NCBI GenBank assembly: GCA_916048095.2 | Contig: OU696594.1 | Span: forward strand, 5,363,281-5,427,280 | DNA length: 64,000 nucleotides | Direction of reading: 5' to 3' | Source of the DNA: Sacculina carcini | Taxonomy: Eukaryota; Arthropoda; Thecostraca; Sacculinidae | Shown here: one piece after another, positions 13,014 to 22,245 of the stretch | Position numbering within the stretch: position 1 is the first letter of the stretch | How the letters are laid out: each line of letters opens with the position of its first letter | The notes under the pieces: generated by a model | Seen by the model: only the letters and a program-made list of their open reading frames with translations | Databases searched by the model: none | What the model was told of the DNA's origin: nothing | Translations under genes and position numbers: made by a program

Positions 13014-15019
13014 GTGTACTGTACTGTACTGTACTGTACAGGAGATGAGCAAGACTGTCTGACTATGCTCTCTACAGAAAACCCCTGTGTTTTGTCTAAT
13101 CTATGCTTAAATTATACAATACTCTTTTATTCCACTACACATGATTTTCATTTCAAAGACTATTCCAAATATCAACACACCTATTTGGGAAACTATACTT
13201 TTTTATATCCCTGTAACCACTCAGGTCTGCCTCCAAGGCATTTATTGCGTCTCCTTCGATCTCTCACACTAACCAAACTACCCAACCTTTTCTATCCAGT
13301 TTGTCTTTGTCAATGCTATGCTTGTAAACGTTGATTAAATCACCCCATAATCTTCGTATGCGTTCTGTGTGTGCTTGTGTGTGTAAGTAAGTAAGTAAGT
13401 ATATTTGCCACAATAACATGAATTATAAGAAAACAAAAACAATATCAATATAGAAATAGCACAAATACATCGAGCCGCATCTCTTTGATGCACATTTCAT
13501 TTCAATAATTTTCCACTATTTTTTTTATGGAGAACAATTTCATTTAGGAATACATAATGTCAAATCAAATACACAAACACATCAATACATGTACAATTAG
13601 TTATGTGTGTTTGATACAGCGAACGCAGTTGCGCTTATAACACAGACACACACACTAATACGACCACATATATGCACACGATACACTCACGCATACACAC
13701 ACACACATGAGTATGACACAGGATTTGACATTTCGGAATACAAACAAAAAGAAGGAAGACGAGGACACAACAGGAAACTAAAGAAAACCAGATGCCGCAG
13801 CGACTTGAGGAAATATGGCTTCCCGTTTAGGTGCATTACCAAATGGAATTCTTTGAGCAATGATGTTGTGGCAGCCTCAACCATTAGTTCCTTTAAGTCG
13901 TTGTTGGACAAATGTGGCAATTGAGACGGGACAGCTCGAGCCATGCTCATCTCCCGTAAATTCAACTCGGTGAGAACATACATATCGACATACTGAATAA
14001 ATCTTCATCATATGTGTGTGTGTGTTTGTGTGTTTGATTGGTACCAGGATTGGCGTGGCAGTTTTCCTCTGACGGAACGGTCCACTCCGACGACCGTATC
14101 TTCCGCTACGGCTACGGCACTCCCTAATGCTTCTGTTCCTGTCGATGGTCGAGTTCCAGCCAGTCAAAGCCAATTGATCGGTCATATCCTGGATGCCTTA
14201 GCCAACGGCCAGTGTGTATCTTCCGTCAACACCACGCCGATTTCTTCAACTCCTTCCACCACGGTGGTATCCACTTCTTCAGCTGGCGATGGTGTTGTGG
14301 CTTCGTCATGTTCTTCGGCGTCGTCAGCTCCAGTGGATGCGATCACCTCCAATCCCAATGTCCGGACGAGAACGTCGGGATGTCTTCTTGAAGATGGTGC
14401 CTGCGATGGTCGCACATCTCGACTCCATCCCGATGTCCTGATGTCCGATGTGGGTCATGCGGAAGAGGAGGAATATGTCGAGGAGGACTATGTGGACAGA
14501 GCAGCGGAGGAATATGAGGAGGAAGAGGATGAGAGCGAGGAGGCTGGTGCAGGAACAAGTCTTGAACCTCCTCCGCGATCGGCTCACGTTGCCTCCCACT
14601 TCCACCGACGTCTCCATCACAATCACCTTCAACACCATCAGCAAAGACGTGCGAGCGCAACATCAACAGCGAGCACCAGCTCTGATAACGCCGGTAATTG
14701 CAACATCATTGCAGGAAGCAACTCGAGATCAGCTCAACTCAGTGGAGGTGCGAATATGGAAGCGCATTTTGGCTACAAATACGGGACAAGAACCTGTTCC
14801 ACTTCTTCCCCTTCTCAACATCAACAACATCAAAGAAGAAGACAACAAACAACAACACCATCCACATCAACGGTTACCACAACGGTGTCTTCAGCAGTAA
14901 CGTCTTCTCCGGCGTCCGGATCGGCAGTCGGTGTTGTCAAGGAATCCGGAAATGCCCGAGTTGGACGTTATATCCGCAGTCTTCTGCATCGAATCTCCGA
15001 ATCTCCCGATCATCACTAG
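2899..15019 (+). CDS. Unrecognised Ser/Thr/Gln-rich protein gene, eight visible exons
   Basis: Eight exons (2899-3113, 3637-4272, 5392-5785, 6821-6999, 7985-8441, 9433-9570, 11337-11549, 14048-15019) join with matching phases 2-2-0-2-0-0-0 and encode about 1067 residues ending in TAG. The exons are GC-rich against AT-rich introns. No family was recognised. Visible parts are Gly/Ser-rich stretches, a C-x2-C near the end of exon 2, Cys/His-rich segments, short amphipathic helices in exons 3-5, an acidic Glu-rich block and His/Gln-rich runs in the last exon. A scaffold or coiled-coil protein is possible, but that is inference. The first visible exon starts in phase 0 without a convincing start codon, so the true N terminus is unseen. 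The weakest junction is the exon 2 donor, GAG|GTCTGA. Confidence 0.6.
3284..3424 (-). mobile_element. tRNA-Val-derived SINE, 3'-truncated copy
   Basis: On the - strand it starts with a tRNA-like head: GGCCTCCG, an A-box region GTGTAGTGGTTAGCAC, an anticodon arm CCCGC-CTAACAA-GCGGG (AAC, Val) and a B-box GGTTCGAATCC followed by CGGAGGA. CCTCCG can pair with CGGAGG as an acceptor stem, but the T stem has two mismatches, so a working tRNA is unlikely. The SINE body continues to TGGTACCAGATATCTGG and stops. It lies in an intron about 310 bp from its downstream exon. Confidence 0.85.
3637..4272 (+). CDS. Exon b of the unrecognised gene
   Basis: Acceptor CTTTTACAG completes the codon split after exon a. 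The reading frame runs to a stop at 4304-4306. The end at 4272 is inferred because the next exon requires a phase 2 donor and GAG|GTCTGA is the best in that phase. The product has long Ser/Thr/Gly-rich stretches, a helix SSDELLQLLEGIELRARRLQ and a C-x2-C (LQCRFCQRP). Confidence 0.6.
4362..4401. repeat. Short CA tract in intron
   Basis: (CA)n of about 40 bp just after exon b, followed by AT-rich intron. Confidence 0.8.
4543..4680 (+). pseudogene. LINE reverse-transcriptase C-terminal remnant
   Basis: One + frame reads VDKWNHKFDSKIVEARNLSS followed by FKNMLD and a stop. This is the typical end of CR1/Jockey-type ORF2 proteins (W-N-x-L ... V-x-A-x-S-x-x-S-F-K ... L-D). The stop is followed by a GACGGGACAGCACGAGC block that recurs after the similar remnant near 13924, so both are 3' ends of one LINE family. 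Confidence 0.6.
4682..5391. repeat. Intron with CA, GATA-like A-rich and TG tracts
   Basis: CA at 4685-4712, then about 300 bp of purine-rich AAGATA/GATAGA degenerate repeats, then (TG)n with regular TGTGTTAGTGTGTGCTAG variants at 5115-5325. A short (AAT)n follows. The exon at 5392 starts about 65 bp after the TG block. Confidence 0.7.
5392..5785 (+). CDS. Exon c of the unrecognised gene
   Basis: Acceptor TTGTCCTGAAG, donor GTCAGT, phase 2 in and phase 0 out. It encodes an Asn/Ala-rich stretch, a Cys-rich segment (CVGCAVCDTSSTSAHCRC) and a final predicted helix DVQRLIDERSDLIQRLLDSE that looks like the start of a coiled coil. Confidence 0.7.
5786..6312. repeat. About 520 bp interrupted (TG)n starting at a splice donor
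   Basis: The intron becomes TG-repetitive within about eight bases of the donor and stays so for about 520 bp, with TTTG, TATG and CTG variants. (GTAAGT)n-like steps occur at 5816-5840. Frames are open across it only because of the dinucleotide repeat. Confidence 0.9.
6318..6640 (+). mobile_element. hAT-like MITE with two internal TG tracts
   Basis: Forward copy of the dispersed MITE: CCTGTGTGTATGGGAAATTC, CACTGGTGGGT, the AAAGGTCGAACAGAACAGG block, TG tract, CATTTAATTTCGCTGG, CAGACGCTCT, a second TG tract, then ATTAAGAAGAGC and AAAAGGTT. It belongs to the same subfamily as the copies at 385, 9838, 15215, 61560 and 63785. Confidence 0.7.
6821..6999 (+). CDS. Exon d of the unrecognised gene
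   Basis: Acceptor TTGTTCAACTATAG, donor CAT|GTAATT, phase 0 in and phase 2 out. It starts MALRSHSQAASLQWRIRHM, continuing the helical region of exon c, and then becomes His/Asn-rich. Confidence 0.7.
7000..7604. other. AT-rich intron, nothing recognised
   Basis: Very AT-rich sequence with a tandem-like TAATTAATGTTCAGAATG motif at 7150-7230. No coding signal or mobile element was seen. Confidence 0.6.
7605..7980. repeat. GATC-rich degenerate minisatellite up to an acceptor
   Basis: Some 30 degenerate units around TTGTGATCCTTTGATA. Nearly every unit contains GATC. The array runs to the acceptor GATCCAG of exon e, so the T-rich repeat acts as its pyrimidine tract. The complementary strand is open as KDHKI/RRSQ repeats, a by-product of the array. 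Confidence 0.8.
7985..8441 (+). CDS. Exon e of the unrecognised gene
   Basis: Acceptor TTCTGTGATCCAG, strong donor GAG|GTGAGT, phase 2 in and phase 0 out. It encodes 152 residues: an Ala/Ser/Gln/Arg-rich start, a Pro-rich middle and a final Leu-rich helix LQLQKQLLLLLVESE that probably continues into exon f. Confidence 0.75.
8784..8802. repeat. Short (TTAGG)3
   Basis: Three perfect TTAGG units, the arthropod-type telomere motif. They are too few to indicate a telomere and are recorded only as an interstitial motif. The surrounding 8560-9040 is AT-rich intron. Confidence 0.7.
9055..9424. repeat. About 370 bp (TG)n next to a 3' splice site
   Basis: Interrupted TG repeat with TCTG and TATG variants, ending in TGTGTGGTTTCTTGTAG. 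The acceptor of exon f follows immediately, so UG repeats occupy the usual branch point and pyrimidine-tract region. Confidence 0.9.
9433..9570 (+). CDS. Exon f of the unrecognised gene
   Basis: Acceptor GGTTTCTTGTAG, donor CAG|GTAATT, phase 0 on both sides, 46 codons. It starts TLRSQLNSFQEAS, a plausible helix continuing exon e, and then becomes Thr/Ser/Pro-rich. Confidence 0.7.
9838..9965 (+). mobile_element. hAT-like MITE fragment
   Basis: 3' half of the dispersed MITE (CATTTAATTTCGCTGG, ACTGAATTTATT, TCAGACGATCTTGTG, a TG tract). A CA tract of about 30 bp lies upstream at 9748-9774. Confidence 0.6.
9966..11330. other. AT-rich intron with short TG tracts
   Basis: About 1.4 kb without a supported exon. 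It has TG tracts at 10083-10110, 10828-10852 and just before the next acceptor. Open frames at 10290 and 10674 lack coding composition. Confidence 0.5.
11337..11549 (+). CDS. Exon g of the unrecognised gene
   Basis: The acceptor is the end of a TG tract (TGTGTGTGTAG) and the donor is AAG|GTAATA. Phase 0 on both sides, 71 codons. It starts ELGKGIESSNIRDDEDSELA and is then Ser/Thr/Gln/His-rich. Confidence 0.7.
11574..11836 (-). mobile_element. tRNA-Val-derived SINE, head lost
   Basis: SINE body from the conserved TTAAGTGACAGCTGCTACAC end to GAATTCACCCTAAGAAATTC. It breaks at CTCCTCCGCCGG, exactly where the tRNA-like head should begin. Confidence 0.8.
11837..12104. other. Intronic sequence with a G run
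   Basis: It contains TTTTTTTTTGGGGGGGGGG at 11940-11959 followed by CTATAACACCCCTCC. This resembles the G-run ends of the CAGTGGCG-type MITEs elsewhere in the window, but no inverted repeat was found. Confidence 0.4.
12105..12515. repeat. About 400 bp interrupted (TG)n
   Basis: TG/TATG/TTTG repeat in the last intron of the unrecognised gene. Smaller TG tracts follow at 12634-12660, 12700-12735 and 12985-13018, the last followed by (TACTG)n. Confidence 0.9.
13607..13970 (+). pseudogene. LINE reverse-transcriptase C-terminal remnant
   Basis: One frame from about 13720 to a TGA at 13922-13924 reads GHNRKLKKTRCRSDLRKYGF, then FRCITKWNSLSNDVV and ISSFKSLLDKC. This is the classic C-terminal signature of CR1/Jockey-type ORF2 proteins. 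The stop is followed by GACGGGACAGCTCGAGC, as after the remnant at 4543-4680. The upstream part of the frame is CA-repeat translation. Confidence 0.7.
14048..15019 (+). CDS. Terminal exon h of the unrecognised gene
   Basis: Acceptor TTGATTGGTACCAG lies about 15 bp after a TG tract. The exon opens DWRGSFPLTERSTP and runs 323 codons to TAG at 15017-15019. It has Ser/Thr-rich stretches, an acidic block near 14460-14540 (EEEEYVEEDYVD and following), a His-rich run, a Gln/Arg-rich run and a final helical segment ARVGRYIRSLLHRISE. Uniform GC-rich third positions support coding. Confidence 0.8.
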   Translation, partial: DWRGSFPLTERSTPTTVSSATATALPNASVPVDGRVPASQSQLIGHILDALANGQCVSSVNTTPISSTPSTTVVSTSSAGDGVVASSCSSASSAPVDAITSNPNVRTRTSGCLLEDGACDGRTSRLHPDVLMSDVGHAEEEEYVEEDYVDRAAEEYEEEEDESEEAGAGTSLEPPPRSAHVASHFHRRLHHNHLQHHQQRRASATSTASTSSDNAGNCNIIAGSNSRSAQLSGGANMEAHFGYKYGTRTCSTSSPSQHQQHQRRRQQTTTPSTSTVTTTVSSAVTSSPASGSAVGVVKESGNARVGRYIRSLLHRISESPDHH

Positions 15020-15214
15020 AATACGTCACCGGTGATCCTTTTCCTTTCCATTTCCTCCCAAAGGATTATTTTCAGTAGAACAGCTGTGAAATTTTCAAGT
15101 CTGTTCATCAATTAATTGGCAGTCATCAATGTAATGCTAGTTGATCAATTATCAATTAATTGCCAATTAATCAATTATTTATTATAATTGTCAATTATCG
15201 AATCCTATCGAATC

Positions 15215-15471
15215 AAATCCTTTTCTCTGGTGTTCGTCTTCTTAATGAGAGCCAATTCTTCATTTTCCACACACACCCACACAAGAGCATTTGAGAAATC
15301 CAATAATAAATTAAGTTGTTCCACTGAAATTAAATGTCCAGAAAGTCACTATAGAAATGAAAATTCTGATTGATAAAAACACACACACACACACATATAT
15401 ATAGTTGTCCTGTTCTGTCCGACCTTCAATTACCCACTTGATAACCCTTCTATTAACCCACCAGTGGGGAA

Positions 15472-15504
<33 letters not shown>

Positions 15505-15512
15505 AGTTACAG
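15215..15512 (-). mobile_element. hAT-like MITE with CA tracts
   Basis: Reverse copy of the family. It has both internal CA tracts, TTGTCCTGTTCTGTCCGACC, ACCCACTTGATAACCC and CACCAGTGGGGAATTACCC. It begins about 200 bp after the stop codon of the upstream gene. Confidence 0.75.
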
Positions 15513-15930
15513 ACCATTATGTACTAGATAATTTAGCTCTTGTGTGTATGTGTATGTGTATGTGTGTGTGTGTGTTGTATTGAAAACGTCCTTTGGAGTC
15601 TGTGATAGCTTGTATGCGCGCGCGTGTGTATATGCATGAAAATATGTATGTGTATGTGTGTGTGTTTTCTACAATTAATTAATTAATTAGCGAGATGGGT
15701 TACTGGTGTTTTCCCGTCAACGCCGAAATGGATTGAATGGTTACGTTTACCAAAGATACACACCGCGTGTGTGTGTGTGTGTGTGTGTATGCATGTCAGG
15801 GGGGATGAGAGGTTGATTTCGGGGGGGTTTGCGATCATTTTTCTGTTTTGGCGTTAATTTCCGGTCTGCGCGCGCGTCTGTGCGGGCGTTTTTTGCGTTT
15901 CTCTAGAATGTTTGTCATTGTTTATCTAAG
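15513..15930. other. Intergenic sequence with short TG tracts
   Basis: TG tracts at 15540-15575 and 15765-15790, alternating CGCGCG motifs near 15617 and 15870, and (AATT)n near 15674. No gene was seen. Confidence 0.5.
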
Positions 15931-15941
15931 CCAGACACTTG

Positions 15942-16855
15942 GTAACACACACACACACACACGTACACACACACACACACACACACAAATATATACACAG
16001 TGAAACACACATCAATATCACACACACACACACAAATACATACACACAAATACACACATACACACAAATACACACGTACACATACATACACACACAAACA
16101 CACCGAAATATACACACACACTCCCAAATATACACACACCCAAATAAACACACACAAATACACATATACACACACACTACACTCAAATATACACACACAA
16201 ATACACATATACACACACAAATACACAAATATACACAAACACACACACAAATACACACACACCCAAATATACAAACACAAATACACATATACACACTACA
16301 CACACACACACAAATACACACACACACAAATATACACACAAATACACATATACTCACACACACACAAATATACACACAAATACACATATACTCACACACA
16401 CACACACACAAATATACACACACACAAATATACACACAAATACACATATACGCACACACACACAAATATACACACAGACACACACACACACAAACCCACA
16501 CACACACACACACACAAATACACGCACACACACACACAAACCCACACACACACACACACACAAATATACACACAGACACACACCCACAAATATACACACA
16601 AATACACATATACCCACACACACACAAATATACACACATTGACACACAAATACACACACACACACACACAAATACACACACATACACACACACACACACA
16701 CAAACCCACACACACACACAAATACACACACAAACACACACCCAAATATACACACAGACACACACACACACACAAATACACACACAAACACACACCCAAA
16801 TATACACACAGACACACCCAAATATACACACAGACACACACACACACACACATAG
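15942..16855. repeat. About 900 bp (CA)n-rich array
   Basis: Interrupted CA repeat with an AAATATACACAC variant recurring at roughly 20-60 bp, giving THTHT or CVCVC translations in all frames. It is the longest CA-dominated block in the window by total span. Confidence 0.95.
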
Positions 16856-17159
16856 AGCGAGGTTGTGTCGCATTGCCCCAGGCTGGCTGTGTTGGACAGT
16901 GTGTTTTATTTTCTCGCCGCCAGGTGTCTCTGCGTGTCGTAGAAGAAATGTTTCTACAATGTGCCTATTGTAACATGTGTGTGTGTGTGTGTGTGAAAGA
17001 TATTGAAGATATTGGAAGGATTTTATCAGGGTGATTTGTGGGTGCATTTTTTCAGTCACTGTTGTTTGTGTCGTGCCTTGATAAACTATGTGTCTGTATG
17101 TGTGTGTGTTTTTTTTACTTTTTCATCGGCTATATAAGTATGTTCATGCTCGAAGAGAT
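16856..17159. other. Unassigned intergenic sequence
   Basis: Mixed-composition sequence with one short TG tract. A short frame after 16860 continues from the CA array, but nothing marks it as a gene. Confidence 0.4.
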
Positions 17160-17165
17160 CAGGTT

Positions 17166-17446
17166 TTATGAACACACACAGGTGTGTCCCGTGCAGCTCG
17201 CTGTCACCGCAGAACCAACCTTCTCCACGCTATGACGCCACAAGAACGGAAGACGTATTAGAGAGGGCCACCTCCCCAGAATACATGACACAACACATGA
17301 CTGATATCTGGTACCATCATTTACTGCTGGGTGGACAGGGACTGTTGGATTATAGAATTATCCTAAACAAATTCTCCTCCGCCGGGATTCGAACCAAGGA
17401 CCTCTCGCTTGTGAGGCGGGTGTGCTAACAACTACACCACGGACCC
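17166..17446 (-). mobile_element. tRNA-Val-derived SINE, near full length
   Basis: On the - strand: tRNA-like head with CCGCCTCACAAGCG (anticodon CAC, Val) and GGTTCGAATCCCGGCGG, then the body to CTGTGTGTGTTCATAA. The distal TTCTTCCCGTGTAGCAG end is missing. Confidence 0.85.
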
Positions 17447-18168
17447 CGAAGTTAAAAGTCATAATTTGTAATATGTATATACTTATTAGGTAAGTTCGAT
17501 ATAGACATCTGTTTGGATCTCCCGTTTTGTAAATTTCTGGAGCCACCCCTGAATATTAGTTGATGAAATTGCCTTCACAGAATTTATTGATTAGTTATTG
17601 ATGAGATATTCTTCTCCGAATTTTAATATTTATTATTCAAGGAAATTACCCCAGTTACGCAATCGAGATCATCTATCCCACGGAATTGATAAACGTTCAG
17701 TTTTTTGCTCTGGAAAATATAATAAAACATCCTTGCCTATGTGTTCTTGAATCATAAATCTTTTCTTAAGTCTTAACATCATATACCCATAATATGCCTT
17801 ATATAATATGTCATTATACCCGTCGAGAATTGTGCTGAGTTCAGTTCATTGGGTATATTGTAATCAAAATCTGCATGGTAAAAATATAGAAATTATAAAT
17901 ATATTAACAATTATACCTTATGCAATATACTTACGCAAAACTTCGTGGAAAACTTACCTAATAACAAGAAAAATAACAAAAGGTAACCTGACGATAAAAA
18001 GGTAACCTAACGATGAAAAGGTAAATTTTGGTAACCGAATAACTTTAAATAATTATCGTACACAACTTTTTTATGCAGTTTTAGGCAGCTTATGCAAAAG
18101 TGACCTTTAGGTGAAAAAGTAACTTTATTAACTTTTGACAGCCCCAATAATCAATGTATGCAACAATT

Positions 18169-18170
<2 letters not shown>
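17447..18170. other. AT-rich intergenic sequence
   Basis: No gene seen. An AAAGGTAACCTGACG-like motif repeats three times near 17977-18045. Confidence 0.5.

Positions 18171-18222
<52 letters not shown>
18171..18222. repeat. Perfect (TG)n tract
   Basis: About 50 bp of uninterrupted TG, 40 bp before the 17-bp satellite. Confidence 0.95.
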
Positions 18223-18225
<3 letters not shown>

Positions 18226-18261
18226 GTTTCTGGCGTTTCACTATGTGCAGTTGAGGATGTA

Positions 18262-19432
18262 TGTATGTATATTACTAAGTATAGTATATTACTAAGTATA
18301 GTATATTACTAAGTATAGTATATTACTAAGTATAGTATATTACTAAGTATAGTATATTACTAAGTATAGTGTATTACTAAGTATAGTATATTACTAAGTA
18401 TAGTATATTACTAAGTATAGTATATTACTAAGTATAGTATATTACTAAGTATAGTATATTACTAAGTATAGTATATTACTAAGTATAGTATATTACTAAG
18501 TATAGTATATTACTAAGTATAGTATATTACTAAGTATAGTGTATTACTAAGTATAGTATATTACTAAGTATAGTATATTACTAAGTATAGTATATTACTA
18601 AGTATAGTATATTACTAAGTATAGTATATTACTAAGTATAGTATATTACTAAGTATAGTATATTACTAAGTATAGTATATTACTAAGTATAGTATATTAC
18701 TAAGTATAGTATATTACTAAGTATAGTATATTACTAAGTATAGTATATTACTAAGTATAGTGTATTACTAAGTATAGTATATTACTAAGTATAGTATATT
18801 ACTAAGTATAGTATATTACTAAGTATAGTATATTACTAAGTATAGTATATTACTAAGTATAGTATATTACTAAGTATAGTATATTACTAAGTATAGTATA
18901 TTACTAAGTATAGTATATTACTAAGTATAGTATATTACTAAGTATAGTATATTACTAAGTATAGTATATTACTAAGTATAGTGTATTACTAAGTATAGTA
19001 TATTACTAAGTATAGTATCTTACTAAGTATAGTATATTACTAAGTATAGTATATTACTAAGTATAGTATATTACTAAGTATAGTATATTACTAAGTATAG
19101 TATATTACTAAGTATAGTATATTACTAAGTATAGTATATTACTAAGTATAGTATATTACTAAGTATAGTATATTACTAAGTATAGTATATTACTAAGTAT
19201 AGTATATTACTAAGTATAGTATATTACTAAGTATAGTATATTACTAAGTATAGTATATTACTAAGTATAGTATATTACTAAGTATAGTATATTACTAAGT
19301 ATAGTATATTACCAAGTATAGTATATTACTAAGTATAGTATATTACTAGGTATAGTATATTACTAAGTATAGTATATTACTAAGTATAGTATATTACTAA
19401 GTATAGTATATTACTAAGTATAGTATAGTAAA
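18262..19432. repeat. 17-bp satellite array, about 68 units
   Basis: Head-to-tail array of ATTACTAAGTATAGTAT. Units are almost identical. A single A-to-G variant (AGTGTATT) occurs at 18371, 18541, 18762 and 18983, spacings of 170, 221 and 221 bp (10, 13 and 13 units), which suggests a higher-order unit. Other changes occur near 19018, 19312 and 19348. It ends in a short TATAGTAAAG variant. Confidence 0.97.
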
Positions 19433-19439
19433 GTATAGC

Positions 19440-19662
19440 GCTCCGCCCACAAGATTTCTTATGAATTAGATGCTCAATTTCTTATTAATTAGATGACATA
19501 TAGGAGGGGGGCCAGTGCCCCCTCCTCAAATATGGCAAACCTCTCCCCAAAATCATAATCAATTTCTTTCCATTGTAAATGAAGCTTTACTGCCTACAGT
19601 AATCTTATTTGTCCTTAACCCCCTCAGTCCCCCATCGTAAAAATCCTGGCGCCGCCGCTGAT
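19440..19662. mobile_element. CAGTGGCG-type MITE, one end
   Basis: The right end reads AATCCTGGCGCCGCCGCTG, an inverted form of the CAGTGGCGRCGCCAGG terminus seen at 35029 and 54947. C-runs and CCCCTCAGTCCCCC are typical of this family. The left terminus is not visible, perhaps lost beside the satellite. Confidence 0.5.
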
Positions 19663-20265
19663 AATGGGGGTCAAAATTATTGCCTTCGGGAGATGGACAT
19701 AGGACCATTTATCCGCTCTGAGTCGTGGTAGTTTGACCTAAAACTCGTAATCAAACGGATCATTCATGCTGAAAGTGTTTTCCTCGCATATAATAGAATA
19801 ATGTTACTGTTAGGTGCCCAGCGTCCAGAAAACTGGACGGCTCATATCTTAAAAACTATTAAATATTTCTCTGTGAAATTTACTACAAATGTTGAGTGTG
19901 CCATAAATAGGCGTTCCTGTGAAAATCACTCATCTACCTATTTTGGTTAACTTTGGGCATTAATGGGTTAAGCAGATTTTTCCATTCATGCAACTTCCCT
20001 CAATGTATTCTATTGATTGACATAATTTGACATATCCTTACACAGAATTTGACTTAGCAAACTGGGATTTCTCACATACTGAAATTTGGCACGAAAATGG
20101 GAGCTGATTATACTTGGTTGATTACGATAAGTATATTCGAGTTCTTCCCATTCCACATTGGTCTTGAGAATTTTTAGAATTTCAGTAATAATAATAATAA
20201 TAATATTAAAAATAGCTGAATTTACCCTTTAAACCTCTTTACAGATATATTATACAGATATATCA
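19663..20265. other. Intergenic sequence without a gene
   Basis: Mixed AT-rich sequence. GGGCATTAATGGGTTAA near 19955-19971 resembles a piggyBac-like MITE end, but no partner end was confirmed. (AAT)n at 20188-20205. Confidence 0.4.
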
Positions 20266-20474
20266 TTCACACACTTACACACACACACACACACATACAT
20301 GCAGACAGACACACATACATACAGACTGACACCTGTATGTCCGTCGGTTGAATAGTGCGCATGCGTATGTGTGTGTATGTTTGTGTGTGTATGTTTGTGT
20401 ATGTATGTTTGTGTGTGTGTGTGTGTATGAACCCTATCCGAGATGATATTGTCCTGAATCCAACTGACCAAGAC

Positions 20475-20514
<40 letters not shown>

Positions 20515-20647
20515 TACACACACACACACACTCACACAGACAGACACACACACACAGACAGACACACACATACACATTCAGTTCCAAATTCAGTCGGTTC
20601 TTATAGTTCTTTGCCTCAGGTTGGTTTATTCTCTGGAACAGGTTTGT

Positions 20648-20723
<76 letters not shown>

Positions 20724-20730
20724 CTGTGGT
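20266..20730. repeat. CA and TG microsatellite cluster
   Basis: CA at 20270-20300 and 20475-20575, TG at 20360-20428 and 20650-20722. The opposed tracts could form long hairpins in RNA. Confidence 0.85.
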
Positions 20731-20902
20731 AAATTGTACTATTTGTTGATCTGGAGTCGTTGTGTTGTAGTTAGCAGAAATATTAAATGTTGATCGTTTA
20801 ATTGCAAAGGGCATATTTTATTGTTGAAAATATTCACATTGGGTGATATGAAAATTATATTTTTTGACAAGTTTTGGCGCTCTCATGTCGAAAATTCTTT
20901 TT

Positions 20903-21062
20903 TCATGGTCTAACTAAATTTATTTCTACTTGAATATTGTCCAGCATAGCTGCGATATCTACTGGTTTTCCGAATTTCAAAGCTTCATACGCAATTACAC
21001 ATTGTTTAAACTCTATTCGAGATTTCACCGATAACCAGTGGAGTTTTATCAGAACCGGCGTG
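20903..21062 (-). pseudogene. LINE ORF2 C-terminal fragment
   Basis: The - strand reads VTPVLIKLHWLSVKSRIEFK followed by CVIAYEALKFGKPVDI. This matches the conserved post-RT segment of CR1/L2-type ORF2 proteins (P-V-L-x-x-L-H-W-L-P-V-x-x-R-I-x-F-K). The flanking sequence is eroded. Confidence 0.7.
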
Positions 21063-21117
21063 ACAAGGTGATCACAATTCGATCTCAATCAAGATCTTAT
21101 ATCTATATTCATATAAT

Positions 21118-21456
21118 GGAGGACCATAATACAGACAGTTGCAATAATACATACAGTTGCAATAATACAGACAGCTGCAATAATACAGACAGTTGCAATA
21201 ATACAGACAGTTGCAATAATACAGACAGTTGCAATAATACAGACAGTTGCAATAATACAGACAGTTGCAATAATACAGACTGTTGCAATAATACAGACAG
21301 TTGCAATAATACAGACAGTTGCAATAATACAGACAGTTGCAATAATCCAAACAGTTGCAATTATACAGACAGTTGCAAGAATACAGACAGTTGCAATAAT
21401 ACAGACAGTTGCAATAATACAGACTGTTGCAATAATACAGACAGTTGCAATAATCA
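21118..21456. repeat. 18-bp minisatellite, about 18 units
   Basis: Unit ACAGACAGTTGCAATAAT. Because 18 is a multiple of 3, all frames stay open and translate to hexapeptide repeats such as DSCNNT or LLQLSV. These are not treated as proteins. Confidence 0.95.
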
Positions 21457-22240
21457 ATTGTACTGATAACATCTTGATCGTCTCACATAGTGTCGGTGTC
21501 CACAGGATAGATCCGGAGGGTTCCATGACATCCCAGTGAAAAATAAGAGAAGTTAGAAAATCACCTTTATACTGAATTCTTATCACATTCAATATATGAA
21601 CGTCATTGAATATATATTAAAAAATACAAAGAAAAAACATCAAGTGTTCATCAAATGGATTTTTTTTTTGCAAATTTTTACGGATGCAAATTTTTGACCC
21701 CCTAGGGGGTCGCGATAGGGGGGTTGATAACCTCTGTATTTGAGCGTTTGCATCGAAATATTTCTTCGTACGATATTTGATAGTTTTTCGATGTCGTCTT
21801 ATGATGTCCATTTTCAATTGGAATATTTCAGGACTGTGCATTGGTGATAAAGTGCATATACATCGTCCGCTTTTATATATTTTAAATGATATCTCGCATT
21901 GGATCAGCTAACACTAAATATATTCTATTACCAACAATGGAAGTAGGTTTATCAACATATTTCATCATATTGAAAGATCTCATAACATCATTGAAGTTAC
22001 GAAAATGTCGTGCATTTGAAATATCGCATCATAGATTAAAATCACCATTAATAATATTTATTATTATTATTTATTTTGATTAATACATATGATAATATTA
22101 AATATAGATTTGTAATTATTATTATAAATATTAGTATGATATTAATTATTATTATCATGTCCAGTGTTTCCTAATATAGTCCAAACTGATCGATAAATGT
22201 AATTGCGCTCAGATTTGGAGGTCTATCTAAAAGAAATAAT
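21457..22240. other. AT-rich intergenic sequence
   Basis: No supported gene. A GACCCCCTAGGGGGTC palindrome lies at 21696-21711. Confidence 0.5.
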
Positions 22241-22245
22241 TGTCG

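Noticed and set aside
14182-14666. Three - strand ORFs opposite the terminal exon
   Set aside because: Antisense shadows of the real + frame, which is open for 323 codons.
18262-19432. CRISPR-like array
   Set aside because: Units are contiguous with no spacers and the genome is eukaryotic.
19820-19972. piggyBac-like MITE ending GGGCATTAATGGGTTAA
   Set aside because: The opposite terminus and TTAA duplication were not confirmed.
21072-21592. Hexapeptide repeat ORFs on both strands
   Set aside because: They follow from an 18-bp tandem repeat, which keeps all frames open.
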